This document shows positions 11,401 through 26,400 of a DNA stretch of 64,000 nucleotides, piece by piece. The translations under genes and the position numbers were made by a program. The stretch lies in contig NC_058337.1 of NCBI RefSeq assembly GCF_905475395.1, positions 84,128,368 to 84,192,367 on the forward strand, given 5' to 3'. This DNA is from Chrysoperla carnea (lineage: Eukaryota; Arthropoda; Insecta; Neuroptera; Chrysopidae). How positions within the stretch are numbered: the first letter of the stretch is position 1; each line of letters starts with the position of its first letter. The notes beneath the pieces are model-generated. The model was given only the letters and a program-made list of their open reading frames with translations. It searched no databases and had not been told where the DNA came from.

Positions 11401-14400
11401 GAAAATATCAAGATTTTAATTGAAGGAAATAAATTTGTTATACCTATGTTTGATTATTTACTTTGGTTTTGTAGATTTTTAATATTAAATTATTTACCTC
11501 GATTTTGTCTTGGATCTCTTTGAATTTGTTGTTGTTGTGCTAATTGTCCAAATAATGCATTCGGCGCACTTGGAAATGAATTTAAGAAGTAATCTTGTGC
11601 TGATATACTAGCGATCATCATTACGATTGCTACAAATACGAAGTAGAATGATGTCTGAAAATAAATAAAAATTTGTTTAATAAAGTGGTTCTCTGGGTTG
11701 TTTCTTTTTTTTTAATATATTGTTGCTTTTTAGCTTCAGCTAAATTTACAGCATTTATTGCATGTTGTTTATTATATTTATTATTTACATAATATTAATG
11801 TGAAAATTTATTTAATTTTTTATATCCTGTTTTCTCAAATTGTTCCTTAGTGAAAATCATAAAAGCTCTAAAACTCGTTAATGTTTAGCAAACAAAAGCT
11901 TTTTTCTTGTATGATTATTATTCACTACATGACAGTAATACCTGCACTCACTCAGAAAATAACTAATGATTTTTATACTGCTGAACAAATTTTCTTTAAC
12001 CTAAGTTAACAAGTAAGATCTACGACTATTTTATCAGCTTAAGAAAATTATGAAATATGGCAGTGAAGTCGATTCAAGTGCTACTACCTTCGGTGTCGTA
12101 AAAAGAACATTTTTACTTGTATTTTTAAGAAAAACGATTATATTACCTTTTTTCGTGTTGTTAGTATCTAGAAATACTCTATATAATATTCTAGCAAGAT
12201 CCATAATTATCAACAATACTGTATGGTTTAGAAATCTTTGCGCCGCTTACATTAATACAGTATTGCGTTCACAACTGTACTTACATAGTGGTATCGGTAA
12301 AAAATTTCTTACCGTGTACTACTGCCGATTTCAAAAGGGATTATTTAAAAAAGTATGTTTTATGCATTAAGTTTTTTTATTTTTCGAAAAAAATAGTTTC
12401 GCATTACTTATTTGCACGATAATAATTTTGCTATATACATAATTAAAATTTTAATTACAAATATAATCAATAAAATATATTTAAATAGAGATCGTAAATC
12501 TTATTCGTTTTTAATAACTTCGTGAATTCATTTTCTATAACTTTTAAACTGATTTGAGTAATAATTGTGGTAATTTATTTTACAAAATAAAATATGAAAT
12601 AAAATTAATGGGTTTATGTCAATACTCATTATCTGTTTGACAAATAGGTTTTATATGTTTTTAAGAAACGAAGAAATCTGTGAAAAAGTGAGCTGAATAA
12701 TTTTAATATTAAGTCATGTGTGTAGAATGGATGATTTGAATAATATTAATTGTTTTTATCTGGGTGTAAACAAATCTGAATCGAATGGAAGATGATAACC
12801 GAGTAGGATAATGAGAGCCGCAAAGATGGCGCAAGTCTTATCTTTTAGTCGCATTTCTATTTAATATTTTATCGAAGGCGAAAAATACAACTCCTCCTGA
12901 TCAGCCCAGTTTATATGTGCCTCTGCGGCAGTCAGAAAAGAAAAATTTTAAAAGTACGTATTATTTTCAAAAGACTTCACGAGAAAAATCCCGACTAGAA
13001 ATTGCTGTGGGAACGCCCACTGTATGTATCTGGACCTCATTGGGCCCCAATGGGGCATTCCCAAGAGGGAAATCCCTATGAGGGCCCAATGAGAACCCAA
13101 TCGGGAATCCCAAACAAAAATAAGAAAATTGATGGTCAATATTTGCCAATTGGGCTCTGTGTGGGGCCTAAGTGGGAAATACCAACGTAAAATTTAAATA
13201 ATTATTGTCATTTTTCCCAATTGGGTTCTATGTGGGACCTACGTGGGAAAGCCCAACGTAAAATTGAAAAAGTTATTGTCATTTTTCCCAATTGGTTTCT
13301 GTGTGGGATCTAAGTTGGAAAGCCCAACGTGGAAAAAAAAAATATTGTCATTTTTCCCAATTGGGTTCTGTGTGGGACATACGTGGGAAATCCCAACGTG
13401 GAAATAAAAAAATTTAATGTAATTTTTCCCTGATGGGCTCTGTGTAGGACCTAAGTGGGAAACCCCAACATAAAATTGAAAAAATTATTGTCATTTTTCT
13501 CAATTGCTTTCTCTGTGGGATCTATGTGGGAAAGCCCAACGTGGAAAAAAAAAATATTGTCATTATTCCCAATTGGGTTCTGTGTGGGACATATGTGGGA
13601 AATCCCAACGTGAAAATAAAAAAATTTAATGTAATTTTTCCCTAATGGGCTCTGTGTGGAACCTAAGTGGGAAACTTCGCACCCGACAAATCACATATAA
13701 TTTTTTACAAGACGTGACATCTGTCTTAAAAAGTCGGAATTCATAACGAGCGAATATGAAACAAAAACCATCCAGTCTTATTCTTGCGTGCATAGGTGAG
13801 AGTTGTTGTTGTTAAGCCCAATTTAGATTTCTTTTTTTGATAAACAAATTGTCGGGCTCTACACAAAGGATTAATGGTGTAGTGTATGTGCCACTCATAT
13901 TTCACATTATTACAAAATGTTAAATGCTAACAAGTTCAATAGAACTCGACGCGAACTTGCTCGTTTAAGGAAACAAAGGTGTCGAGAGTCATTTCAGCAA
14001 GTTTTCGATACTTCAGCATCTGATGGCCCTTCCGCAGGATATTTACATGTATCTGATGATTTCGAAGATCGAACAGTTGGAAATAATAATATAGAATCTA
14101 ATGAAAATATTTTTTTAAATGATGGATTCGCAAGTGTATCTATTAATAATGAATCTGAAGATGAGGAAGTTTCTGATGGTGAATCTGTTGATCAGTGTGA
14201 GGAAGTTTCTGATCGTGAATCCGTTGATGAGTCTGAAGAAAATGATCAACATTTTTTAGAAGGTGATGAGGACGAAGAAATATTAAATGACAACAATGAA
14301 GAGATTTGGAATGACGTTGAGGAACTTCGGCAGTGGGCATTGGCAGATCCTCCCATTCCACATACTCGTCTCGACTCATTATTGAATATTTTAAGGAGGG

Positions 14401-17400
14401 AAAAATATCCTATGCTACCTAAGTGTGCAAAAACGTTCTTAGGTACTGAAAAGTTTCAATATGAGATTGAAAAATTAGATAATAATGACTCGGGAGATTT
14501 TGTATACTTCGGAATAGAGGAAAACCTAAAAAAAAGTGTAAATTCTGATTTACATGAAGTTCATCATTTGCAATTACTGGTAAATGTAGATGGTGTACCT
14601 TTATATAAATCAAGCTCGATCCAATTTTGGCCAATTTTATGCAAAGTCTTCAACGAGCCAGATATTTACAAACCTTTTGTAACAGCTGTTTATTGTGGAA
14701 AGCAGAAACCAAACAATGTGAATAATTATTTGAGAAAATTTGTCGCAGAAATTAACCGTCTTCAAAATACCGGTGTACAAATAAATGATGTAATATTCCA
14801 AGTATCGATAAAAGCCTTCATTTGTGATACACCAGCTCGAGCATTTATTAAATGTATAAAGGGGCATGGAGGTTATTGGGCTTGTGAACGCTGCGAAGTG
14901 AAAGGTCAGCGAGTAGATCGACGAACTATTTATTCAATACATCATAATCAGTGCACACCAAGGACAAACAATTCGTTTAGAGATCAACGTAATTCTCAAC
15001 ACCACACAGGAGTTTCACCCTTGCTCGAGATAAACCCTGCTGTTGACATGATAAATGATTTTGTTTTAGATTCTATGCACTTGGTATATTTAGGTATTGT
15101 TAAAAAAATTATGGATTACTGGCTTAATGGCAATATCAAAGAAGTAAAATTGAGTAAAACTTTGAAAAATTTACTAAGTGATCTACTTTTTCAAATGAAA
15201 AATCAAGTTCCTCAAGATTTCCAAAGAACAACAAGATCATTGGATGATGTTGCTAAATTTAAAGCTACTGAGTATCAATTTATTTTATTGTATGCTGGTC
15301 CAGTGATTTTCAAAAAAATATTGTCATCGGATGTTTATAACCACTTTTTACTTCTACACGTAGGAATAAGAATATTGGCCTCTAAAGATCTGGCAGTTGA
15401 AAAGCAAGGACAAGCTAAAAATTGTTTAAGACTATTTGTAAATATGTACATATGTAAAATTATATAGATAAGTTTTTTGCTAAAATAAAATTAACAGTAT
15501 GTAGTGGTAAAAATATTATTATAGTAAAATTGACCAAAAATGAGAAACTGCGTTTCCATTATCAACTTTAAGGAAAATTTTAGTGATAGATAAGGGATGG
15601 CTAAAGAATACACCAATCAATTTTTTCGAATCAAATTCTATGAAAAAAAGATGAAAAGAAAAAAATACGTTAAAAATTGTTATAATTCTTTCGATTTTTG
15701 GGCTAAGATTTATCAAGATAATTAACTTCTAAAAAATTCAAGCTGGCGTCCTACTGGAATCTAAGCGAAGTGTTCTGGAACTAACCTCCATCTACAATTT
15801 CTTTGGATTGCTTGTCTTTACCACTACTATGTGTGTGCCACCATGGAAAAAAATTTAAATCCAGTTATAGTACCATTAAATTACTGCTAGTACCATTAAA
15901 TAGCATTAGTACCATTAAATAAGAAAATTCTATTTGGAGATATTATGCTAAAATGCAAGTATTCCGTTTGGAAAATATATTAATTGCTACTTGCTGTAGC
16001 AGAATATCTACTACTTATAGGAGATATTCAGAGGTTCTTCAAAAAAGTATTCAAATAATTTCATAATTTTCTTTCAGTTGGAATGAAAATCGAATATTTA
16101 AGGACAAAAGTTTTTCATAATATTTTTGTTCCAGAATATATTCTACAGTTCGTCGACGCTTATGTCATACACAAATACAGCAAGCATAAAACTATTAAAT
16201 TGACTGATATAGAAAGTAAACTTTTTTTGATATGTAAGGATATTTTATTACATGGTTTTATAATTCTGTCAGTATTAATGAAATTAACAGAAAAAAAAAG
16301 TTTTTATTTTCCTTTTACATAAAGTAGGTAATTCGTGAATTGTACAATTTATTATGTAAATGAGTTTTTTATATTCAAATGTCTAAACATTCATTTCCGA
16401 AGGAAAATATACTTTATGTGCATTTTGGCTGGTAGGAACTTGAAGAATTTTGTAAATATGATAATTGAGATTATAGATTCATAATTGGCTATTAATGATA
16501 GAAATCGAAATCGGATGCACGCATTAACTATACATGCATGATTTTTTGAACAATTTTTATAACATAATAAAGAAATTATATAACAAAGAAGTATTTTATA
16601 AAGTGGATTATTTAACAAAGGTATTTCGGAGTGATTACATAGAAATCGTAGAAACAGCAAAGAATAAAAGACTCAAAATGTAGTACTTTGGTTAAAGATA
16701 TTCTTGTGCAAAAGTATATAGAATATTTATCAAAAGTATATTAGAATACTATATTTTCTAGTACATGAGAACCCGACAGTCAATGCCCTCCCCAAACATT
16801 GGATTGTCTGTCGTGACAGCGTTCAGCAAACGGTGGTTTGTTATTCGAACTTTTGAAAATAAATATCTGAAACTCGATCTTAGGGTCACCTACCGGATCA
16901 AATTGTAAATCTAACCTGTCCAGGAACTCAATCAAACACATCCACAAAATTTCATCAAAATCGAACCAGCCGTTTAAGAGGGGTTCAGTGGTATACGTAC
17001 CTACAGAAGAGTTATATACTATATAAAGATATGTTTACATCTCTATCTGAATTCCATATTGGAGCGAAAATTGTGTTATTATTCTTGTTACCTGCCTTTT
17101 GGATGATTTATAAAGTTAAGTTTGGAAATTAAGAAAATTAAGGTTTTTCTCATAATTTGAGTGTGCTATTAATAACTATCGTTGTGTATAGCAGCGCATA
17201 GCTTTTCGTTATATATAACTTTTTGTTATATATAGCAGCATTACGCCAGACAACAACAAAAAAAAACAATCAAAATCACGAAAATGAAACCTTTGTTAAT
17301 AAATTCGACACTGCGGTCATGGTAAATATTTCAGTTTATTCGCAAACTAATTTCTCAATCATCAAAAGAGACATGGAAGTATGGAAGTGTCTTCATCTTA

Positions 17401-20400
17401 AATGCGACACACTGTATATAATTTTAAATCAATCCCGAAGCTCAAAATATTTGGCATATACCGTTCACTGTATTAGCTTGCTCCCTTGAAGAATGCTAGC
17501 CTAATATTTTGCAAACATATTTCTGAGAAGTTTACTTAGAAAATGAATTTAACGCGTACTATTATAAAAATTGTAGTAATTTTTTTTTTAATTTATCTAC
17601 CACATGTTCTTCATTTTAAATAAGGAAGAATCATATTAAAACACCTATATTTACTTCTTGTTTTTGTATTTGTTTAAAATTAATTTCACTTTTTGAAAGC
17701 AATTTTAATTTAATTATTCTTTTATCACACGACTCAAATCAATAAAATCAATAAGTTTATTTAATTTTTATCATGTTTGTGATTAGTGTAAGCATCTAAT
17801 ACTTAAAATTTTGTTGTTAATAAATAATTATAGATACAAGTTTTAGATTAAAAATTAAACTTCCTAAATGCATTAAAATGACAAATTTATGTCAAGTTGA
17901 GTAAAACTAAAAATCTATATATTTAAATACTACAAAATTCAAAAAACCATCAATTTAAAACAATAAAGCCTTTTACTGTATCAAACATTGTTAGTGGCAG
18001 CCTTTGGATGTTACGATCGTTGCACTAGAATGCATCCACGCAAACAGGCGCTGTAAGTATATTAAATTTCCAATATGTTATTTTAAAAAGTATATGATAA
18101 GCCTTTTGGTTGTTTTGACGGGTATCATAATAAAAAAAGGTAAGAAAATAACGTTGATAGTCATGATATTCGCGTTGATGGAAAGATAATTCTTTACCTT
18201 TTGTTTTTAAGTATTGCAATTAATTTTGTGAAAAAAAATTTCACTAAGTTGACAAATAGTGAAGTACGTCTTCTTAAAGAATAATTACCATTAATGAATT
18301 CAAACTGATAATGACTGCTTTATAATTGTAACACGTGTATATAATCTAAAAAATACTGGAAATTCTAGTTCTAAAATTAATTGCGTTGATTTACAATTTT
18401 TTTATCTTAGACAATATTTTCATTATATAATTGGTATTCGCATATATATTGAGAATTTTCCACAATTTATTAAAAATTAATTATTAAATATTAATTTATT
18501 AATAAAATATAATGTATATATAATTAGCAATTATTAAAACAATTATAGTAATTTTTGTTATATAACATTTTCATAATTATATGTTAATAAAGTATTACAA
18601 ATAATTATCAGAAATTTTATTTGCATTATATTTATCACGTTATTTTCAAAAATCTTTCGTAAATGTTCAATTATTCGTTTCTTTTAAGCATTTGTGGAGG
18701 TACAGATTATTTAATCTAAGCAACGAGACTTTATCAGTAATGTCTAGACTTCCTCAAAAAAATCAGGACTAGAACTCTCAGTCAATTGAGCTGATCTCAT
18801 GTACTTCACTTCATTTTAAATATTCAAAATTAAATTAAATTTTTTGCCTGCTAAAATACTCTGCAAATTGTGGTACTAAATTATCAATTATGGCATAAAA
18901 ATTAGAAATATAGCGAAAGCTTTTTAAAACATAGCTTCCAGTCGCTTCCACCATATTTTAGTAACACTTTCTAAAGATTTTATTTATCTGAAAATAATTG
19001 TTTTTTCATTTGAATGAGCCATGCCAAGTCGTCTACTAATGATTTTTAACGTATTCGTATTAAAAAACAGTTAACACTAAACTGCAGTAAATTTTGAGAA
19101 AATCAATCGAATAGTATATAAAATTATACGTTATGTCAGCTTTGAAATTGTTGTTTCGATTATGGCCAACTGCGTTTTAGGGTGTATTTTCAAAATTAAA
19201 ACGAGTTGAGATTAACACTTTACAGGTTAAATATATAAAAGAGTCGCTTTGATATTTTTATTTTGATTATACATATATTGTATTTTTTCGTTAAAGATAG
19301 AAATTTTTATGGTGCGAGCGTCGTATACTATCTACAATACACGATTTTTCAAATAGTAATTTTTACATATTATTGTTATAAGTATGTACCTAATGCATTA
19401 TTGTTGATAATTGAATTGTGTAATTTATTTTATTTTTCTTGATTTCATTTGTATAAATAAATAAATAATTCAAGTGTGTGTTTTATTCATGTCATTATTT
19501 GTGTTAATTATATTATTTATTTTGTTTTATTTTATTGTTTTTTTTTTTATCATCAATTATGCATTGCTTGCAAAGTGTGTAAGAAAATACTTGCTAAGTA
19601 TTAGTCAATAATTACTATTTACAAAGTAGAGATATAAAAATATTCAGATTATATACCTACACATACAAATAATGAAGAAATATCAAAAAATTAATTTATT
19701 TTCAATAGAAAAATAACTTGGTAACACGCAAAGAATCTGTACAAAATTTTCAAATAAGTGTTTTATTGGTATACAGATTTCGAAAATGAATTGTAATATA
19801 AAACAAGACAAAACAAACAATTGGCTGAGTTAAGTGTTGAAATACCATGTATACATAGTGTTGATTACTCTATCACATTACACATGTTATGAGTTCATTT
19901 ACGAACTCAAGCTCAAAAACAAAGTTGACCGTTGCTTAATCCGGAGGACTTTGATAAGAATTTCCTACAATTTTACTGTTTTTTAAAATTCCAATTGGTT
20001 TTTGAGAAAAATAAGATAGATATTTGAAATATCTAGCTAAAGCGTTGAAAGAGGTCTTAGGCTTTGTCACTACCAAAAAGGGCTTTCTTTCGCAGTCTTT
20101 AAAACCGCGAAAAAACATGATATTTTGACCTTACAAAGGAAAGGCTTGGAGTTGGTATTTCATAGAGGTAATATAAGACAGAGAAGACAGCAATACGCGT
20201 ACTTTTTTAGGTCCCTCTCTCTCTTCGATCAACCGATTGATGGCCACATTACGATTTTATATTATTACCTCTATGGTCTTATCAAATGCTTGAAGTGATA
20301 AAGTTTGACGTATATTGTTATGTTTACATTCTGCAGCTCATTGTAAAAAAAAATTATTTCTTGTCATTGACCTTGTTATAAAAGAAGCCAAACATAATTA

Positions 20401-23400
20401 GATCTATTTTTAATATCATTTCCTGTTTAATGCATGTCAGTTTTGCATAGATCCCTTGGGACAAACACAAGGATTAAAATATGAAATTATATATGTATGA
20501 ATATGATTTTGAAAAAATATTTTAAAATATTCTAATTAAAGTTTGATTTTTATTGTATACATTTTTATTATTTTATGAGTCATATTCATTATTTTGCAAA
20601 ATTTCGATTAAAAATTCAAGGCTTGAATTATTTGAGAAATTTTTTACAGTTGCATAAGTATACTAGACCGAGAGCCAACGATGTATGTATCAGTTTTTAC
20701 AATTTTTTTAAATACACCCAATATTTTTAAAAGAGTAAACGTAGAGTAAACGAAATTTCTGTTTATAATTTATTTCGAACTTTTTTCCGAACGGAATAAT
20801 CAACTTTTAAATTTAAGATTTTGCTCAATTTATCGGTACACTCTCTTTAAGGGAGAATTCGCAGATTGAATTGATTTTGACCATTTGTAAGGATGTTTGG
20901 AAAATATTGATGTTCTAACTTTTCTTGAGCTCTTCGATATCATCGGTCAGTATTCAATAGGACATATAATAATGTAGGATAGCAAATGACATGAAATAAA
21001 GAGTAGTTTTGATATATTTATTATTTTAATCGAATTATTTTAATCGAGTTGATTTTAAAAGTTATCCAGCTTAAATAGTACTCTAGATAGACTCAACATC
21101 ATTCAGACGTAGGTACTACAATAGAAAGTATTTCAAAACGAATATTATCGGAGCTAAATTATGCTTACGCTTAAATACACTGGCAGTTCCGAATTTCCAT
21201 TAATTTCCATTTTATGGTTGTTTAATCTGCATAATTTACGAAAATTCACAATGGCTCTCAGACTATATATTAAGACTGAAAGCAGATGTTAACTGGTCAA
21301 ACAAGACTAAAAAGATGACAAAATACAATAAAAATTTATTTTTATAAATTATAGTTTTCACTTCGCACTGGTAATGTTTGAAAGTACATTACGGTGATAA
21401 TAATATTAAAACTGTCAAATGATATACTTAAAAATTATTTATTTTGTTATAATATTTTGTTTTAATTGGAAATTATGATTATTACCTATTATTTTTATTT
21501 GAAATTTTATATTTTTTATTAACAGTGTCTTTTCAAAAAGCAAATTATATTTGTGAAACTAATTGCTGCAACCTACAGTGTTCACTTTTAAACATATGTC
21601 TTGCAAATAATTAAGTTTCTTTTACCTTAAAAACAGAGTCAGTCATTTTTTTATTGCCATGAAAATAATTTGAATTTGTAGAAATATTTAAGCGTATATT
21701 AAGCGATTAAGGTAAGCGGTAAAAATCCATAGGAACGAAAATATCGGTGGTATTGCGTATTTTCCCACGTGTCCTTATGCATTTTTCTTGAAGATCCTTA
21801 TGCATTTTTCTTAGAAACAAACAAATTAAATTGTAAAGAAAAAGGGAAATAACTGAACGCAAGGTAAGTGAAAGCTATCACGCGGTAGTCTTTGTTTTTA
21901 ATGTTAAAATAACTTAGCGAAATGGGTGGATAACCGCTAGTAATTGTATACGGTCCTTTTGTCCGTCATTATTTTAGCTTTATTATTAGCAAATCCGTTG
22001 GGCATTTTTTTCCATTAAAAAAAAAAAGTTTTAACTTGAAAGCTAATTTTCGTTAAAATATTATTAATTGTCACAATGAGGTAATCAAATTGCAATATTT
22101 CATAGAAGGTCGGTAAGCGGGTAAGCCCGTATGTAATATTTTCATACATAGACATATTTTGATAAAACACAATTTCCGTAACTAAAATAGCTCAATAAAT
22201 TGAATAATGATTTCTTTATCCAAACTTTTAAAATGTATAACGTATAAAGGTATAATGGGCAGGTATTATAATTATATTATTTATTATTTTTAAAGAAAGT
22301 GAAATGTAAAGATTATAACATAACATAAGTATTACCTGTATACATAAATTTATTAAATGTTCATCATATTTAATAAAAATTGAACCAATCTAGATAAATA
22401 TGTAAAATAGATTACTTGTTTTTGATAGTTTCATGTGTGTTTGAATACAAGTGATACATTAGTTATATCGCAAGTCCTTCCAAATGTCTGACGTTGTATA
22501 GTCTAATAAGTTTAAAAGTCTATCATTATTTCTCTAAGAACCGATTAAGATGATAAATTAGCATTTGGTATGCATGTTGCAAATACTTCAAAATTCTGTA
22601 TTAGAAATGTTCAATTTGTTTTAATTCGAGTGTATACATAACACCTTCACTAGTTTTATTATTATTAACAATAAAAATTTAAAAATAATAATTTAATTTA
22701 CAGAATTAGCATGAGTTTAAGAAAATACGATTATTAATTGTTAGATTTATTTTTTTGCATATTGTTTTGTTTTGTTATTAATTTTATGTTTTGAATACAT
22801 TATCAACACATTCTTTTACTCATCTTATAATTTCACCTTCAAAATTATTATAATTTTTATTCATTTTATACATAGTATTTGTGGTATAAAATTAATTTAT
22901 AGTCCACATTTTTTGATATTTTATTGCATGTTTTGTTAAAAAATGTGTTATTTTTAAAACAAGGACTAATACATTTATATGATAATATTTGCTAGCCTTT
23001 ATTTGTAAAAAAAAATTGAATATTGAATTTTATCATTGACTTTGATTAGATTGCTGTTAGAAAGTTGCAAAATTCTACTCAGAAAAATGTCCGTAAACCC
23101 AATTTTACAAAAAGAAATAAATGCTATTTTGAGTATGTTAAGAATAATCGTCCCTTTGCCCGTCAATTAAAAAAGGATGTAGTCCCGACAAAATCCGCCA
23201 GTGAGCATGCTTAATTTTCGTATGGAAAATTTTTGCAGGATCTCCGGCAGGATATTGTTTAAAATAATTTTTTTATAATCAAATAAGTAATATTGACCGA
23301 ATCACTTTTTTAGTTATAATTGGGTCAAAATTAAATGTTCTTAGACATTTTTCTCTAAGTCCTCCAGTTTTTGAGCAAAAAATTATTTGTATTGCAAAGC

Positions 23401-26400
23401 ATTCATGTTAGAAAAATGGAATTTTCACCGATTGACTTGAAATAAAATCAAATTAACAAAAAAGGTTGTTAAATTTTTTTTCCATAATGCAACCCCACGA
23501 AAAATTGGAAAAACGCCTTTTGCAAGGCAGATATCGAAAAATTTTATTCTTATTTTTCGTCTACATTTATGAAGTTATTACAAAGTTGAAAATAAGGTAC
23601 AAATACTTTCAATCTATCTCTTAATTTTCTGTGCTATCATTTTATTTGACAAAGAATTTATATTTAGATGTAAAAAAAACTGTGGATATTTTTTGATAAA
23701 ATGAATAATGAAATCGAAAAAAATTTTTTTATTAAAATTAATTAAATTTTAATACTTGTATAGAACGAAAGTTATTGTTAAAATTGCAATCTAAATCTTG
23801 TGCACTTATCTAAATTTAATTTTCACATGGTGAATGAAGATTTTGAAAGGTTTGAAAATTTATTTCAAAATTACAGATACCTACAGAATTTTTAAGAGCA
23901 AATCACGAATTTGTAAATGATAATAAATACTTAAGTCTTGAACAGAACGAAATGAGTTCTGCAGTTGCATAATTATTCAAGTTGCAAAGAGCGTTCTGGA
24001 TTTGTTTATATTCTAAACAAATGTCCTTAAGATAAATTTTTAAATACGGTGAGGTTTATCATAAAGAAAGTATAGGTCGAAATTAATTATCAAAAATAAT
24101 TTTAATTCTGTGGTATATTGTCATTGCAATGACTCAAATTTACTTCCAGATTTTTAAGAAAAATATCCTAATAATTTTGTATTGATTGGGTCGGAACTTG
24201 ACAGTTTTATTTTATTATTTTGCTTTTTTTGCGAAAAATTCAATAGTTGTTTTTATTTTACTTATCCTAACAATAGTATTAAGTAAGTACAATATACTTA
24301 TACTGATATAACTAAAAAGTATAAAAAACAAAATGAATTTTAATAAAACTTTATTAAAAGATAAAATATAAATTAAAATGTATTAATTTAAATATAATTT
24401 ATTAACCGTAAAATAACTAAATTAAGTTTCTACATATAAAATGGGTATTTAAAAAAAATCATAGTCTACTCATTACAGAATTATGTAAATTTGCAAGTTA
24501 TCTTTACTACATTAACCATCCACATGCGGAAACAATTTTATTAGAAGAAATATGTTTGCAAAAAACTATTACCAAATTTAACACAAAGAAAAGATATTTA
24601 ACACTAAATCATTAAAATTGGAGAATTCTTTTTAATAAATATGAAATTATCCGTAAAAGAAAAAAATTTGACAAAACGAGTGTTAAATTATCAATTATAA
24701 ATTATTCCGATTTTTATCTTTCCTGGCTAGAAAACTTATTCAATTAATACTTTACAGACTACAGAAAAATTTTGGATTACCACTTCGATGGTACTTCGTG
24801 CACTGATCGAGAATCTATGAATATCACCCATACGAAAGTTTAGGGATTGCATACTTAAATAATGTTTTATTTATCCTTAGAAACAAATTTTGAATGAAAA
24901 TTAGAGATGTTATGTACCAAATACTTTCGTTGAAAGGGGGGCTAAAATAAAATGAATTTGAGAAAGTGTTGAAACTAATCAAGTTTTAATTTTTTGCTAT
25001 GTGGTTTTCCGTTCTTCATTTGTGGTGTTTTGTACGGTTGCAAAGGAATGAAGTAAATATACCTAGCCTAAAACGCCTTAATCAATATCTATTTCGATAT
25101 TACTTTCTTTTTGTTCATTACACGATGTTTATAGGTAATTTCGAAAATCATTTTAAAGTGTTTTGGAGAAAGTATATACAATCGAAATCTATTTTGCCTC
25201 AATCGAGATCAATTTCGATATTACTTCCTTATAATGCATTACACCCTGTTCATAGATAATTTTGAAATGAATTTTAAAGTGTTTTGGAGAAAGTATACAA
25301 AGAAAATAAATATATATAACAATTATCTTATTTATATACACATATTCAATAGTTACTGAATGTCTATACGATCATGAATTAATGATAAATCACTGAATTT
25401 ATATACAGAATGATTTTTAAATCCTTTGTTTGAATAGAATGACCATGACTTTTGTCGCTATCAAATATGCCAGTTTAAACAAAGAAAAAACTGTGAAACA
25501 AATCCATAAAAAGGTATACAAAATTTTCTTTGCTGACTTAGGAGATGGAGAGAATATTATTACGTAAAAAAAAATTTTTTTTTAATGTTATAAATAATTT
25601 AGATTAATAATCGTTTTTTTATTATTTCATTATGGTGTAATTTCAAATTTATTTTTATTTTTGCATATTTCCTATAGATAAATAAATGAATTTTCCAAGA
25701 ATTGATTTAGTTAACTCTCGGAAAGCTGTTAATTTTGATATTCAATAAAAGCTTAGAAACAATTCCATTGTATTGTTAGGAAGAAGATGGAGTTCATAAT
25801 TTTTATACTTTTGCATATACTGGGGGAGGGGTCTTAAGTCATTATAAGTTGATATCAGAATGATCCCTACACCAGGCATTTATTGTGTGTCATAAACTTT
25901 ATTGTGTGTATCTTTATCCAAGTCCGCATTGCTCATACAGGAGGAAGCGAGACGGGTTACGATTCTACTATCTATCTCAGTTTTTTTTCTAATTGTAATG
26001 AGATAGGTAAAAAAAATGTTGTCTCTCTGTCTTACTCGTATTTTAAATAAGGAGGCCGAGGGACTTCTGTAAGTCACGTTTGCCCATGCCTGGCCTACAC
26101 ATAGAATATTTTCTCTGGGCTAAGAGTGACAATAATTTATGCGGATTTACCTAGCATCCTTTTATTCGCCTAATTATTTATTCAACCATTAACTATAAGC
26201 TATACTTTTATACATTTTTAAGGTCAAAACTGCGTGATAAATTGCAATTAATAAAGTAATTAAATTTAGGTTAAATAGTTTTAATAAACATTATTATTTA
26301 TAAAATATCTATGACATGTAAACAATTGTGATCAAATTATGCGTAATCAAAGAATTACTTCATTCTTAAGCAAAACGTGCCATAATACTTAAGTCTTTAT

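Noticed and set aside
12050..12370. 106-codon plus-strand frame
   Set aside because: No recognisable domain, overlaps an antisense frame, AT-rich codons throughout and no splice or promoter context.
12948..13190. Three overlapping frames on both strands with GPHW/GPMR peptides
   Set aside because: They are translations of the palindromic GGGCCC/CCCAATTGGG repeat units, not genes.
14143..14867. Three antisense frames under the transposase
   Set aside because: Shadows of the intact plus-strand transposase frame.
25880..26077. 65-codon antisense frame
   Set aside because: Lies entirely within a MITE-like element and has no coding character.
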